Notes: generated from the sequence alone by a model not told the origin. Shown: positions 17,193 to 24,885, counted from the first letter of the stretch. The stretch is DNA of 57,629 bases from an uncultured Eubacteriales bacterium (GCA_900544705.1 UQWH01000006.1:1-57629); one strand, 5' to 3'. A program made the numbers and translations.

Positions 17193-18136
17193 AGCTCTTA
17201 TGGATTGGTACAGAGGCGAATAAACCGGCAGAGGCAGCGTTTGCGCTGCCTCTGCAAAAGGTGCCGTCACTTGTTGCGCTGGCAATGGCCGAAAAGCCGC
17301 AGTATGATGCCGTGCTGCTCGACTGCCGCGAGGAGCTTGCCTATTCCCTGCCGCATATTCTCGCGGCTCACGCAGGGTTTCAGCGTCAGAAAATTCCCTT
17401 TTGTGTTCTTTCTCCTCAAAGTACCGAGCTGAAAAAGTTCCCTTTTTTTGCGTTGAATTTTTCAGAAGCGAAAAAATCTTTAGAAACGGAAGCCGCCAGC
17501 TTTACGAAACAGGCAAAAGAAGAAAAGTCCGAACTCTTACCGCTGCCACCCTTACAGCTTCCTGCCGGACTTCTCCCCGTAATTGATGTCGTTGGAAGTC
17601 AGTCACGGATCGGCTGCACAACACAGGCAATCTGCCTGTTTCAAGCGTTGTCTGCGCTGCATCTATCCCCTGCTGTGATCCTCTCTCCCGAACAACTGGG
17701 GCTGATTTCTTCCGTTCTTTCTTCCTCCGAGCAAAATGGAATCTGCCTGATAGAGGGCATCCCATTTGCAGCAGAAATGAGCATACCAAAGGACTCTTTT
17801 GTCCGTGATCTTGGTGTTATCCAATCCGGCAACGCTTCTGAAGCCTGTGATGCGGACATTTCCGTACTCGTCTGCGGAACCGCACCTTGGGAGCTGCCGC
17901 AAACCGCAAAAGCGCTTGCGCTGATGAAGCAAGCCAGACGGCTGATACTTATTGCATCCTTCACAGGGAGTCAGGAACTGCCCACGCTGCGAAGCCTGCT
18001 GGACAAACTGGGAATACCGGCTTCCTTTATGGCCGCACCGTGGCACCCAGATCCTTTCAGAGCTTGCAATACATCTCTTTATCTGCGCTATTTGACCCCG
18101 CTGCTGCGCGAGCTAATGCAAAAAGGAAACCAATAA
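17189..18136 (+). CDS. ParA/MinD-like (CpaE-like) ATPase domain protein of the element
   Basis: 315 aa. Residues 1-100 look like a degenerate receiver-type domain (YDAVLLDCREEL). From about 130, VIDVVGSQSRIGCTTQAICL resembles a deviant P-loop strand as in ParA/MinD/CpaE proteins, although the G-K-G-G-x-G-K-[ST] pattern is degraded to G-S-Q-S-R-I-G-C-T-T, so ATP hydrolysis is uncertain. CpaE-like proteins localise secretion machines. Coupling to the wall hydrolase (ATGA) suggests it belongs to the conjugation apparatus. Confidence 0.6.
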   Translation: MKLLWIGTEANKPAEAAFALPLQKVPSLVALAMAEKPQYDAVLLDCREELAYSLPHILAAHAGFQRQKIPFCVLSPQSTELKKFPFFALNFSEAKKSLETEAASFTKQAKEEKSELLPLPPLQLPAGLLPVIDVVGSQSRIGCTTQAICLFQALSALHLSPAVILSPEQLGLISSVLSSSEQNGICLIEGIPFAAEMSIPKDSFVRDLGVIQSGNASEACDADISVLVCGTAPWELPQTAKALALMKQARRLILIASFTGSQELPTLRSLLDKLGIPASFMAAPWHPDPFRACNTSLYLRYLTPLLRELMQKGNQ

Positions 18137-18144
18137 AAATAGCA

Positions 18145-18173
18145 GAAGCCCGACGCCAACACCGTCGGGCTTC
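18145..18173 (+). terminator. 11-bp hairpin without T-run
   Basis: GAAGCCCGACG and CGTCGGGCTTC (18145-18155 and 18163-18173) pair perfectly around a 7-nt loop. No T-run follows; a ribosome binding site does. It may stop or protect the upstream transcript or affect translation of the HTH gene rather than act as a full terminator. Confidence 0.55.
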
Positions 18174-18186
18174 CGGAAAGGAAAAT

Positions 18187-18861
18187 ATGAGAAAAAGCTA
18201 CATAATCGTTCCAAACAGTCTGATTTGCGATTCTTCACTGCTTCCCAGTGCGAAAAGAGTTGCAGTTGCACTGCTGGCGTATCGAAACCGGCAAAACGCC
18301 TGCTGCAAATCTGTAGCCACCCTCGTCAAGAGAAGCGGTGTCAGCAGAGGCACCGTCCTGCGCGCACTCGACGCGCTGGAGGAGCACGGCTTTCTGCGTA
18401 GACAGAAAAGATACCGCTATGACGCGCTGCTGCACCGTCCGGTTTTTGCCGCAAACAGATACTCCCTGCATATCGATCTGAGCATGGGCTATACGCTGGT
18501 TCCGCGTCGGCTGCTGCACTCCGCAGTTTCTCACGCCACCTTCGTCATCAGCCTTTTTCTCCACCAGTGCGCCGGTAGAACAGGCAGAGCCTATCCTTCC
18601 CTGCGCCACACCGCCCGCACGCTCGACTGCTCAAAATCCACCGTCTGCCGTGGTGTGTCGATTTTGATCCTCTCACAGGAAATTATCAGACTTCGTTGCC
18701 GGAATTGCTTGGGTTGCTACTCCTGTAATTCCTACTATGTAGTCTTTCCCGTGGCTGGCATTGCGTCCCAGCCACTGACTGAAGGATACCACATCGGCAG
18801 CAAATTTACAAGCCCCGCGGGTGGTCCCAAATTTGACACAGTACCGTTATTAAAAAGATAA
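18187..18861 (+). CDS. Two-HTH DNA-binding protein (replication/regulation type)
   Basis: 224 aa. The start at 18187 follows GGAAAGGAAAAT. A winged HTH lies at about residues 25-65 (LPSAKRVAVALLAYRNRQNA, then SRGTVLRALDALEEHGFL) and a second at about 125-160 (YPSLRHTARTLDCSKSTVCR), as in HTH_36-type proteins found in replication initiators and regulators of mobile elements. A Cys-rich stretch (CRNCLGCYSCN) near 177-187 could bind metal. It is the last clear gene of the conjugative block. Confidence 0.7.
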   Translation: MRKSYIIVPNSLICDSSLLPSAKRVAVALLAYRNRQNACCKSVATLVKRSGVSRGTVLRALDALEEHGFLRRQKRYRYDALLHRPVFAANRYSLHIDLSMGYTLVPRRLLHSAVSHATFVISLFLHQCAGRTGRAYPSLRHTARTLDCSKSTVCRGVSILILSQEIIRLRCRNCLGCYSCNSYYVVFPVAGIASQPLTEGYHIGSKFTSPAGGPKFDTVPLLKR

Positions 18862-18893
18862 CGTTGGGTTTATACTTTAAGGGGAGAGGAAAT

Positions 18894-19013
18894 ATGGTGT
18901 CGAGAAATTCCGTAAAAGAGCCCGTTTTGACGCATTACGGAATCACATTTTTTCTCCCTCAAGGTAGCAAAACGAGCCTGCCAAAACCTCTCAGCCATGC
19001 ACCAAGGGGATAG
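18894..19013 (+). CDS. Possible 39-aa peptide
   Basis: An ATG 7 nt after GGGGAGAGG opens a 39-codon frame (MVSRNSVKEPVLTHYGITFF and onward) ending at TAG. The ribosome site is good, but no family is recognised and a perfect inverted repeat lies inside the frame. It could be a leader peptide or chance. Confidence 0.3.
   Translation: MVSRNSVKEPVLTHYGITFFLPQGSKTSLPKPLSHAPRG
18907..18943. repeat. 9-bp perfect inverted repeat
   Basis: ATTCCGTAA (18907-18915) and TTACGGAAT (18935-18943) are perfect reverse complements, 19 nt apart, just after the last conjugation-block gene. This could be an operator, an oriT arm or a recombination site near the right end of the element. No second copy was seen. 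Confidence 0.4.
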
Positions 19014-19030
19014 TCTGCCCTTTTTGCCGC

Positions 19031-19705
19031 TCACCCTCGCTGGATATCCAGGATGCTATCTCCATCCGCATTGTAAATACGGTAAATATCCGGCTTTCGA
19101 GCCTGATTTTTACGGGTTTCCAGTGCCTCGCGGAGCTCCTTCTGGATGTATCGGATTTCTTCCGCTTCTGCCGCTTCTTCTGATTTATTCTTTACTGCAT
19201 CTCTCCACACGCCCACCCAGAGAGGGACGAGAGGGATTCCCGCAGCAGCACAGGCCTCTTTCACAAAGAGATCTCGTTTGATTCGTTCAGGCTCTTCATG
19301 GGTCTTATCATTGATTTCAATGCAAACCAGCGGAGAAAAGCTCTGATCGACCAGTAAAAAATCAACGACCCGGTTCAGCTCCCACTGCTTCTCCGGCTGG
19401 CCTGTTTTGCAAATAATCGCCGAAAGCGCAACCTGCGGCAGAAGGATCATATCCTGCCGGATGTCCTTCGCAGTGGCAATGGCCTTTTGAATGAAATTGT
19501 AAAAAATGACTTCAACGTTCCGAAGCAGGGTTTCCTTCACGTAGTACAGGTAATCGTCCTTTTCTGCACGACAGCCGTGCGGCACTTCTTTCCAGCCATA
19601 CCGGGTATACACGATTTCCTCCTGCTTGCTTCTTGCATAGCAGCGCCTGCAAAGCCGGTGGCCCTTATTCTCCAGAACACGTCCGCAACATTCACATTTT
19701 GCCAT
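19031..19705 (-). CDS. Zinc-ribbon + DUF2726 (PD-(D/E)XK-like) protein
   Basis: 224 aa. The N-terminus has a CxxC...CxxC ribbon (CECCGRVLENKGHRLCRRCY). The centre is a DUF2726 core: RVVDFLLVD, then PLVCIEINDKTHEEPERIKR, with the Asp, Glu and Lys expected for a PD-(D/E)XK nuclease-like site. The ATG at 19705 has AGGAG at a proper distance; a GTG 9 nt upstream sits too close to it. The cargo gene faces the conjugative block and is divergent from the putative large RNA. Its promoter may be TTGACG-17-TTAAGA (19740-19768, weak). Its cellular role is unknown. Confidence 0.75.
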   Translation of the reverse strand: MAKCECCGRVLENKGHRLCRRCYARSKQEEIVYTRYGWKEVPHGCRAEKDDYLYYVKETLLRNVEVIFYNFIQKAIATAKDIRQDMILLPQVALSAIICKTGQPEKQWELNRVVDFLLVDQSFSPLVCIEINDKTHEEPERIKRDLFVKEACAAAGIPLVPLWVGVWRDAVKNKSEEAAEAEEIRYIQKELREALETRKNQARKPDIYRIYNADGDSILDIQRG

Positions 19706-19778
19706 CTTTGACACTTCTCCTCGTTTTTTCTTTCCATTCTCTTAACAAGCACGGGACTGCAACGTCAAAAAACTTCTC

Positions 19779-19807
19779 TTGACATTTTCCCACAAATAGG
19801 CTATGAT
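19779..19807 (+). promoter_or_regulatory. Strong sigma-A promoter of the putative large RNA
   Basis: TTGACA (19779-19784), a 17-nt spacer and TATGAT (19802-19807) nearly match consensus. Transcription should start near 19814. No open reading frame follows, only hairpins. Confidence 0.88.
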
Positions 19808-19813
19808 GAAAGA

Positions 19814-20367
19814 AATAAAAAAAGACCTTAACCAGCCTCGGTCAGTTTGGCGACCGACCGAGGCTTGCGCCTTGAAGATGTTGACGCATCAACAAGACTT
19901 AGTTAAAGACTTACGGTGTGATTTTATCACACTCTAAATACTTTGGCAAGCCTTATTGATGCGGAAAATCATGGGGCTTGCCAAATTGTTATATCCCGCC
20001 GGTTGCACCCGGCTTTGGATATATTGCTCAGGGGATGTTACCGACAACCCCTGACGATCCCGTGAGGGATCTATGAACTTTGAAAAACACTGCTTGCAGC
20101 GCTCAACGAAGCCGTTGTAAGTTAGTCACAGGGAGAAATGCAACAGAGATCATGCCAAACTGTGCCACGACCCTTCAGCGGCCCTCGGCCGTTCCATCGT
20201 GCTGATGATGGCGAGCGCAGCGCATGATCGGACACACCGTAAGGAGGGGCTGCGCCTAAGACAGCCGGATCGCATCCGTGGGAGTGCTGCATCGGAACTC
20301 CGCATTTTCTCCGCATAGACGAAATTTTCCTAAGCAACCTTGGCTTGCGCGAATGCTGCTTAGGAAA
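19814..20367 (+). ncRNA. Putative large structured non-coding RNA
   Basis: About 550 nt with no credible ORF and a dense set of perfect stems. They are 19835-19843/19856-19864 (9 bp), 19879-19884/19889-19894, 19916-19922/19926-19932, 19942-19952/19975-19985 (11 bp), 19990-19996/20017-20023 enclosing 19998-20002/20009-20013, 20028-20034/20048-20054, 20056-20061/20066-20071 with a GTGA (GNRA-type) loop, 20104-20108/20113-20117, and 20148-20155/20222-20229 enclosing two nested stems (20166-20170/20197-20201 and 20179-20183/20187-20191). Further stems are 20248-20252/20262-20266, 20281-20285/20297-20301 and the last, 20326-20336/20357-20367 (11 bp). No tmRNA, RNase P, SRP or 6S landmarks were seen. 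Size, ornate folding and a neighbouring tRNA recall the ROOL/GOLLD class, but identity is unproven. Confidence 0.7.
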
Positions 20368-20371
20368 GTTA

Positions 20372-20448
20372 TGGTGGACGATATAGGACTCGAACCTATG
20401 ACCTTCCGCACGTCAAGCGGATGCTCTAGCCAGCTGAGCTAATCGTCC
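20372..20448 (-). tRNA. tRNA-Val(GAC)
   Basis: 77 nt on the minus strand including an encoded CCA (TGG at 20372-20374 on +). The acceptor stem GGACGAT/ATCGTCC, the D-arm AGCTCAGCTGGCTAGAGC, anticodon loop TTGACGT (anticodon GAC) and T-loop TTCGAGT fit a complete clover leaf. Its 3' end faces the putative large RNA and the conjugative element. Confidence 0.95.
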
Positions 20449-20460
20449 GAAGCGAGATTC

Positions 20461-20489
20461 ATTATATACGGTAATCCGCTGTTTGTCAA
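20461..20489 (-). promoter_or_regulatory. Consensus promoter of tRNA-Val
   Basis: On the minus strand TTGACA, 17 nt, then TATAAT lies about 13 nt upstream of the tRNA 5' end (TGTCAA at 20484-20489 and ATTATA at 20461-20466 on +). A perfect sigma-A consensus fits a stable-RNA gene. Confidence 0.9.
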
Positions 20490-20552
20490 GCATTATTTTC
20501 CGTTTTTTCGCTTTTATTTTCAGGCGGCGGGCAACCGCCGCCTGAAACGCAT

Positions 20553-21482
20553 TTACACGCTTGCCGCTTCCTTGGCATGATAGGTCAGCCCCTTCGGATA
20601 GAAGAAGCGGATCGCCTGCGGCACGACCTCGAACTTTGCCTCGCGCGACATCAGCAGCTCTCCGTCAAGGTTGATCTCGCTCTCGTGGTCGCAGCGCACC
20701 GTCACCCGCTTGCAGCGGAAATGGCGGATGAGATCCGGAAGCTGATCATAATGCCCCGCTTTATACTTGCCGATGACGTTCGCCACGGTCAGGCGGGAAA
20801 CCTTCTTGACCAGAAGCACGTCCAGCCAGCCGTCATCCGGCTCCGCGATGGGCACGGGATAGAAGCCGCCGCCATACCAGCGTCCGTTGGCGATGCAGAT
20901 CAGCGACTGCCGCGCATCAAACACCTCGTCGTCGATCTGGATGACATAGTGCTCATGCACACCCTTGATCAGATTCACCGCTGTGGACAGGATGTACGCG
21001 CCGGAACCACTGACGAGCGGCAGGCGCTTATATTTTCCGATCTCCGTGCCGATGCGCGCGTCGAAGCCCATGGAGCAGACATTCAGAGAGTAATGGTTCT
21101 CCTGGCAGCGGATCAGGTCGAACACCGCCTCATCCGCATCCAGAAGCCGATCCAGTTCCTTGAAGGCCGCGGGGTCGGAGAAAATCTTGATAAAGTCATT
21201 GCCGGAGCCGCCGGGATAGTGGGTCACAGCGACATTTGTATGCCCCGCTGCGCCGTTGACGATCTCGTTGAGTGTACCGTCGCCGCCGCAGGCATACACC
21301 CGCAGCTCTTCGCCGGTCGCTGCCGCCGCCTGCACGATCTTCGTGCAGTCCCCCGGCGCGCGGGAGACCAGGATTTCATAGTCCTCTCCGCGGCGATCGA
21401 AAATTCCCCGGATCTTCTGCGTAAATTCCCCGGTGTGATCGTACTTGCCCGCCGCCGGATTGATGACAAACAGATGCTTCAT
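20553..21482 (-). CDS. Diacylglycerol/lipid kinase family protein
   Basis: 309 aa. MKHLFVINPAAGKYDHTGEF, ACGGDGTLNEIVNG (the GGDGT nucleotide loop) and YPGGSGNDFIKIF are the family signature (DgkB/YegS/LCB5). Soluble enzymes of this group phosphorylate diacylglycerol or related lipids at the membrane; the substrate cannot be decided here. The start at 21482 is chosen because upstream in-frame codons run into the methyltransferase gene. It lies 14 nt after that gene. A GC-rich 10-bp hairpin (20521-20544) follows but lacks a T-run in this direction. Confidence 0.9.
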   Translation of the reverse strand: MKHLFVINPAAGKYDHTGEFTQKIRGIFDRRGEDYEILVSRAPGDCTKIVQAAAATGEELRVYACGGDGTLNEIVNGAAGHTNVAVTHYPGGSGNDFIKIFSDPAAFKELDRLLDADEAVFDLIRCQENHYSLNVCSMGFDARIGTEIGKYKRLPLVSGSGAYILSTAVNLIKGVHEHYVIQIDDEVFDARQSLICIANGRWYGGGFYPVPIAEPDDGWLDVLLVKKVSRLTVANVIGKYKAGHYDQLPDLIRHFRCKRVTVRCDHESEINLDGELLMSREAKFEVVPQAIRFFYPKGLTYHAKEAASV

Positions 21483-21496
21483 CTTTCTACCCATCC

Positions 21497-22609
21497 TTAG
21501 TAATACATATAAACATTGCACTGGAGCCGGCCGTTGTAGAGCTTGCGCTTTTTGGTCGCCTGTTTTCCAAACCAATGCTCGAACTCCGGCTCGGAGGAAA
21601 TGATATACTTATTCCACTGATCGGCAAATTTCAGGTGCCGGCCGAAGCTGCGCACGAGCTGCTGTGCCGCGCGCTGCTCGAGCATTCGCTCGCCATAGGG
21701 CGGGTTGCAGACGATCACGCCGCGCTCCGCCGGAAGCGGCAGCTTTGTCGCATCGCCCTCGCGGAATTCGATGTATTTCGCCACGCCTGCCTTCTTCGCA
21801 TTTGCGATCGCAATGGACAGACTGGCCGGATCAATGTCCGTGCCGAGGATGCGGTAGTCGCCGCGATACTCGCCGTCCTTCGCCTCCTGATAGGCCTGCG
21901 ACCAGACCTCCTGCGGCACACAGGCCCATTTTTGCGCCGCAAAAGTGCGGTTCAGCCCCGGCGCGCGGTTCAGCGCGGCCAGTGCGGCTTCGATCACGAT
22001 CGTGCCGGAGCCGCAGAAGGGATCCCAGAAGAAGTCCCGCCCACGGTAGCGCGAGAGATTGACCAGCGCGGCAGCCATCGTCTCGTGCAGCGGCGCTTCA
22101 TTGGCGACCGCGCGGTAGCCGCGCTTGTGCAGGCTCGCGCCGGAGGTGTCCAGAAACACCTCGCAGACGTCCTTCATGATTGAAAAGCGGAGCTGATAGG
22201 TTTCCGCCGTTTCCGGCAGCCAGGACATTTTATAATGCGCGCCGAGGCGATCCACCGCCGCTTTCTTTGCAATGGACTGGCAGTTCGGCACCGAATGAAG
22301 CTGGGAATCCAGGCTGTAGCCCTTTACCGGGAAAGCGCCGTTGGCCGGGACAAAGCGCTCCAGCGGGATCGCCTTGACACCCTGATACAGCTCCTCAAAG
22401 CTGCGCGCCGGAAAACGTGCCAGAAGGATCATCACGCGCTCGCCCATGCGCAGGCGCAGATTTGCGCGCGCCATATCCAAAAAGTTTCCTTCAAAAAAAA
22501 CGCGGCGATCTTCGACGCGTACCTGCTCCATTCCCATGCGGCGCAGCTCGTCGCCGACCAGCCCCTCCAGTCCGAACAGGCAGGGCACGGCCATGGTCAT
22601 TCGTTCCAT
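21497..22609 (-). CDS. THUMP-domain 23S rRNA N2-guanine methyltransferase (RlmL/YpsC-like)
   Basis: 370 aa. An N-terminal ferredoxin-like/THUMP region (to about 165) is followed by a Rossmann methyltransferase: DPFCGSGTIVIEAA binds SAM, GTDIDPASLSIA is the acidic strand and NPPYGERM the catalytic motif. Homologues methylate guanine N2 in 23S rRNA. The length fits the YpsC type, without the second domain of E. coli RlmL. The ATG at 22609 follows GAGGAGT; an upstream in-frame start has no ribosome site. It is probably co-transcribed with the lipid kinase gene. Confidence 0.9.
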   Translation of the reverse strand: MERMTMAVPCLFGLEGLVGDELRRMGMEQVRVEDRRVFFEGNFLDMARANLRLRMGERVMILLARFPARSFEELYQGVKAIPLERFVPANGAFPVKGYSLDSQLHSVPNCQSIAKKAAVDRLGAHYKMSWLPETAETYQLRFSIMKDVCEVFLDTSGASLHKRGYRAVANEAPLHETMAAALVNLSRYRGRDFFWDPFCGSGTIVIEAALAALNRAPGLNRTFAAQKWACVPQEVWSQAYQEAKDGEYRGDYRILGTDIDPASLSIAIANAKKAGVAKYIEFREGDATKLPLPAERGVIVCNPPYGERMLEQRAAQQLVRSFGRHLKFADQWNKYIISSEPEFEHWFGKQATKKRKLYNGRLQCNVYMYY

Positions 22610-22738
22610 ACGCACTCCTCTAAAAAATGAAATTAAATTTATTATACTCCATTTTCCGCCGCATTGCAACGGAAATCTCTCTTTTCCCCCGCCGGCAATG
22701 CTCGCATCGGTTTCGATATGGGAATACCGATTTTTCTA

Positions 22739-22767
22739 TTGACTTTCTCTGTAAAAAATGACATACT
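22739..22767 (+). promoter_or_regulatory. Promoter of nfeD-SPFH operon
   Basis: TTGACT (22739-22744), a 17-nt spacer, then CATACT (22762-22767). It lies 32 nt before the nfeD start and diverges from the methyltransferase gene. Confidence 0.7.
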
Positions 22768-22798
22768 ATAACTACCACAAGAAAGGAGTGGATGCAGC

Positions 22799-23254
22799 TT
22801 GCAAATGGAGATCATCTGGCTGGCGTTGCTCATCGTCTTTGCGATCACGGAGGGCGTGACGGTCGCACTGGTGTCCATCTGGTTTATGGGCGGCGCACTG
22901 GCAGCGCTGATCGCGGCGCTCTGCGGTGCGGAGCTGTGGGTGCAGGTCGTGCTTTTCTTCACCGTTTCCATCCTTCTGCTGCTGTGTCTGCGTCCGCTGA
23001 GCAAACGGCTTATCAAGCAGAAGAAGGTTGCTACCAACGCTGACAGCAACATCGGCAAGGAAGCCGTTGTCACCGAACGCATCGACAATTTACAGGGCAG
23101 CGGCGCGGTGCGAATCTCCGGCGTGGAGTGGTCGGCGCGCAGCGCGGACGGCTCCGAGATCGAGAAAGGCGCTGTGGTCCGGGTCCTGCGGATCGAGGGC
23201 GTCAAGGTCTGCGTGGAACGCGCAGATACCAACAATGAGGGAGGAACAAAATGA
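22799..23254 (+). CDS. nfeD: NfeD-like membrane protein
   Basis: 151 aa. Two N-terminal membrane segments (about 4-28 and 30-66, GGALAALIAALCGAELWVQV) precede a C-terminal OB-fold domain (GKEAVVTERIDNLQGSGAVR, then GAVVRVLRIEGVKVCVE), the short NfeD layout. NfeD proteins pair with SPFH proteins in membrane microdomains, as the next gene shows (4-nt overlap). A TTG start at 22799 is preferred because AGGAG is 10 nt away; ATG 22805 (16 nt) is the alternative. Confidence 0.85.
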   Translation: MQMEIIWLALLIVFAITEGVTVALVSIWFMGGALAALIAALCGAELWVQVVLFFTVSILLLLCLRPLSKRLIKQKKVATNADSNIGKEAVVTERIDNLQGSGAVRISGVEWSARSADGSEIEKGAVVRVLRIEGVKVCVERADTNNEGGTK

Positions 23255-24156
23255 ATCCGCTAGGTTATATCGTCATCGGCGCGGCAGTTCTGCTCGTGCT
23301 CATTATCATCATCAAAAACATCTGCATTGTGCAGCAGTCCCGCGCCTATGTCATCGAACGTCTGGGCGCCTTCTCGGAGGTCTGGGAGGTAGGCATCCAC
23401 TTCAAGGTGCCGTTCATTGAACGCATCGCCCGCCGCGTGAGCCTCAAGGAACAGGTGCTCGACTACCCGCCCCAGCCGGTCATCACAAAGGACAACGTCA
23501 CCATGCAGATCGACACCGTCGTCTATTTTCAGATCACGGACCCCAAGCTCTACACCTACGGCGTCGAGCAGCCGATGCTCGCCATGGAAACGCTGACCGC
23601 GACCACGCTGCGCAACATCATCGGCGATCTGGAGCTTGACCAGACGCTCACCTCCCGCGACGTGATCAACACCAAGATGCGCGCCATTCTGGACGAGGCC
23701 ACGGACCCCTGGGGCATCAAGGTCACGCGCGTGGAGCTGAAGAACATCCTGCCGCCGCAGGACATCCAGAACTCCATGGAGAAGCAGATGAAGGCCGAGC
23801 GCGATCGCCGTCAGGCGATCCTTCAGGCCGAGGGCACGAAGCATTCCCAGATCCTCGTTGCAGAGGGCGAAAAGGAATCCGCCATTCTGCGTGCGGACGC
23901 GGAGAAGCAGTCGGCCATTCTGCGCGCTCAGGGTCAGGCAGAGGCCATTCTCGCCGTCCAGAAGGCCACGGCAGAAGCCATGCGGATGCTGAACGAGGCC
24001 TGCCCGAACGATCAGGTCATCAAGCTCAAGGCGCTTGAAGCCATGCAGAAGATCGCCGACGGCAAAGCGACGAAGATCATCATTCCGTCGGAGCTGCAGG
24101 GGCTGGCCGGTCTTGCCAACGGACTGGTCGAGGCAGTCAAGGAGCCAAAAGAATAA
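23251..24156 (+). CDS. SPFH/band-7 (stomatin-like) protein
   Basis: 301 aa. An N-terminal membrane anchor (about 4-24) is followed by the SPFH domain (CIVQQSRAYVIERLGAFSEV, TMQIDTVVYFQITDPKLYTY, LRNIIGDLELDQTLTSRD) and an Ala/Glu-rich coiled coil (QAILQAEGTKHSQILVAEGE). These proteins form oligomeric microdomains in the membrane. It is coupled to nfeD by 4 nt. Length and layout are standard for the stomatin/QmcA type. Confidence 0.92.
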   Translation: MNPLGYIVIGAAVLLVLIIIIKNICIVQQSRAYVIERLGAFSEVWEVGIHFKVPFIERIARRVSLKEQVLDYPPQPVITKDNVTMQIDTVVYFQITDPKLYTYGVEQPMLAMETLTATTLRNIIGDLELDQTLTSRDVINTKMRAILDEATDPWGIKVTRVELKNILPPQDIQNSMEKQMKAERDRRQAILQAEGTKHSQILVAEGEKESAILRADAEKQSAILRAQGQAEAILAVQKATAEAMRMLNEACPNDQVIKLKALEAMQKIADGKATKIIIPSELQGLAGLANGLVEAVKEPKE

Positions 24157-24161
24157 ACAGC

Positions 24162-24334
24162 AGCGCCGCTGTGCTTCTGCACGGCGGCGCTCAGGTTGTC
24201 AAAAAAGTCCCTTCGGGCTTTTTTGACAACCTGAGCGCAAAATTGCAAAATCTGAATTTTGTATTTTTATTTTGCAATTTTGGTCGCTGCGGCGGGTTAT
24301 TGAACGCGAAAGGGAACCCTGACGGTTCCCTTTC
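24162..24334. terminator. Stack of long hairpins after the SPFH gene
   Basis: Stem A: 24162-24174/24179-24191 (13 bp, one G-T). Stem B: 24187-24207/24218-24238 (21 bp perfect) plus CCC/GGG across a bulged T. Stem C: 24239-24250/24270-24281 (12 bp, AT-rich). Stem D: 24308-24318/24324-24334 (11 bp) before a pyrimidine tract. A and B overlap by 5 nt, so they exclude each other. B carries T6 in its right arm and works as a terminator; the rest may be repeat debris. Confidence 0.7.
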
Positions 24335-24407
24335 ACTCTTTCCTTCCCTCCGAAACTTTCGGTTCGATAGATCTTTTTCAGCTCGATCAGAACGCTGATG
24401 CGAATGT

Positions 24408-24578
24408 TCAGTTCCCCCGCCTCATCCTTGGCATAGGTCGTGCGGCCGATGTCGCAGCCACGGCACTGTAATTCCCCGCTTTTTGCAGCGCGCTGAGCGT
24501 CGCCAGCCGGTTGATGCTGAGGTCGTATCCCTCACAAAGCTGTAAGATGCGGTTTCTGACCGCCTGTACTGTGTCCAT
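24408..24578 (-). pseudogene. Truncated XRE-type HTH regulator
   Basis: An ATG at 24578 with GGAG upstream reads MDTVQAVRNRILQLCEGYDL, then SINRLATLSAL, the first half of a short XRE-family helix-turn-helix. The frame then runs into unrelated residues (QKAGNYSAVAATSAAR) and stops after 56 codons. The recognition helix expected after LSAL (as in P-S-T-V-K-N) is missing, so an internal deletion is likely. Confidence 0.55.
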
Positions 24579-24691
24579 TCATTCCATCTCCGCTGCCCTT
24601 TTTATACTTAAAGGATAACGGAAATGAATGGACATTATAGGCTATGTGTGATACTGTTAGGCTATACATAGACCATTTGGAGGTTTAATTT

Positions 24692-24885
24692 ATGGTCGAC
24701 TATCAGAAAAAGTACGCCGTTCTGTGCGGCGCGATCGACGAGGTGATCCCGTTCTGGAATGCGTTCCACAGGCGCTCCCCTGCGCCCGCGCGCTCTGCAC
24801 GGCGCTGGAACAGGCAGAAGCAGACGAAGCCCCGCTGTGCCTGCTTCCGCAGGAGGATGCTCTGGGAAACGGTACACAGGCATAA
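24692..24885 (+). pseudogene. Frameshifted small protein next to the XRE fragment
   Basis: ATG 24692 follows TTTGGAGG and reads MVDYQKKYAVLCGAIDEVIP. From there the sensible frame shifts: LECVPQALPCARALCTALEQ, then AEADEAPLCLLPQED, to TAA at 24885. Together they resemble a common clostridial protein of about 65 aa found beside short XRE regulators. One base is off near 24747-24752. The upstream gap repeats TAGGCTAT twice (near 24637 and 24660), a possible operator. Confidence 0.5.

Noticed and set aside
20122..20337. A 71-codon minus-strand frame within the putative large RNA
   Set aside because: Its sequence is explained by the nested stems; no ribosome site or protein-like pattern.
18862..20371. 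Attachment-site duplication of the tRNA-Val 3' end
   Set aside because: No second copy of the tRNA 3' end was found within the window, and no integrase gene is present, so an att site cannot be claimed.
20521..20544. GC-rich 10-bp hairpin after the lipid kinase gene as a terminator
   Set aside because: On the minus strand, where the gene runs, A residues and not T follow the stem, so it is not an ordinary intrinsic terminator.
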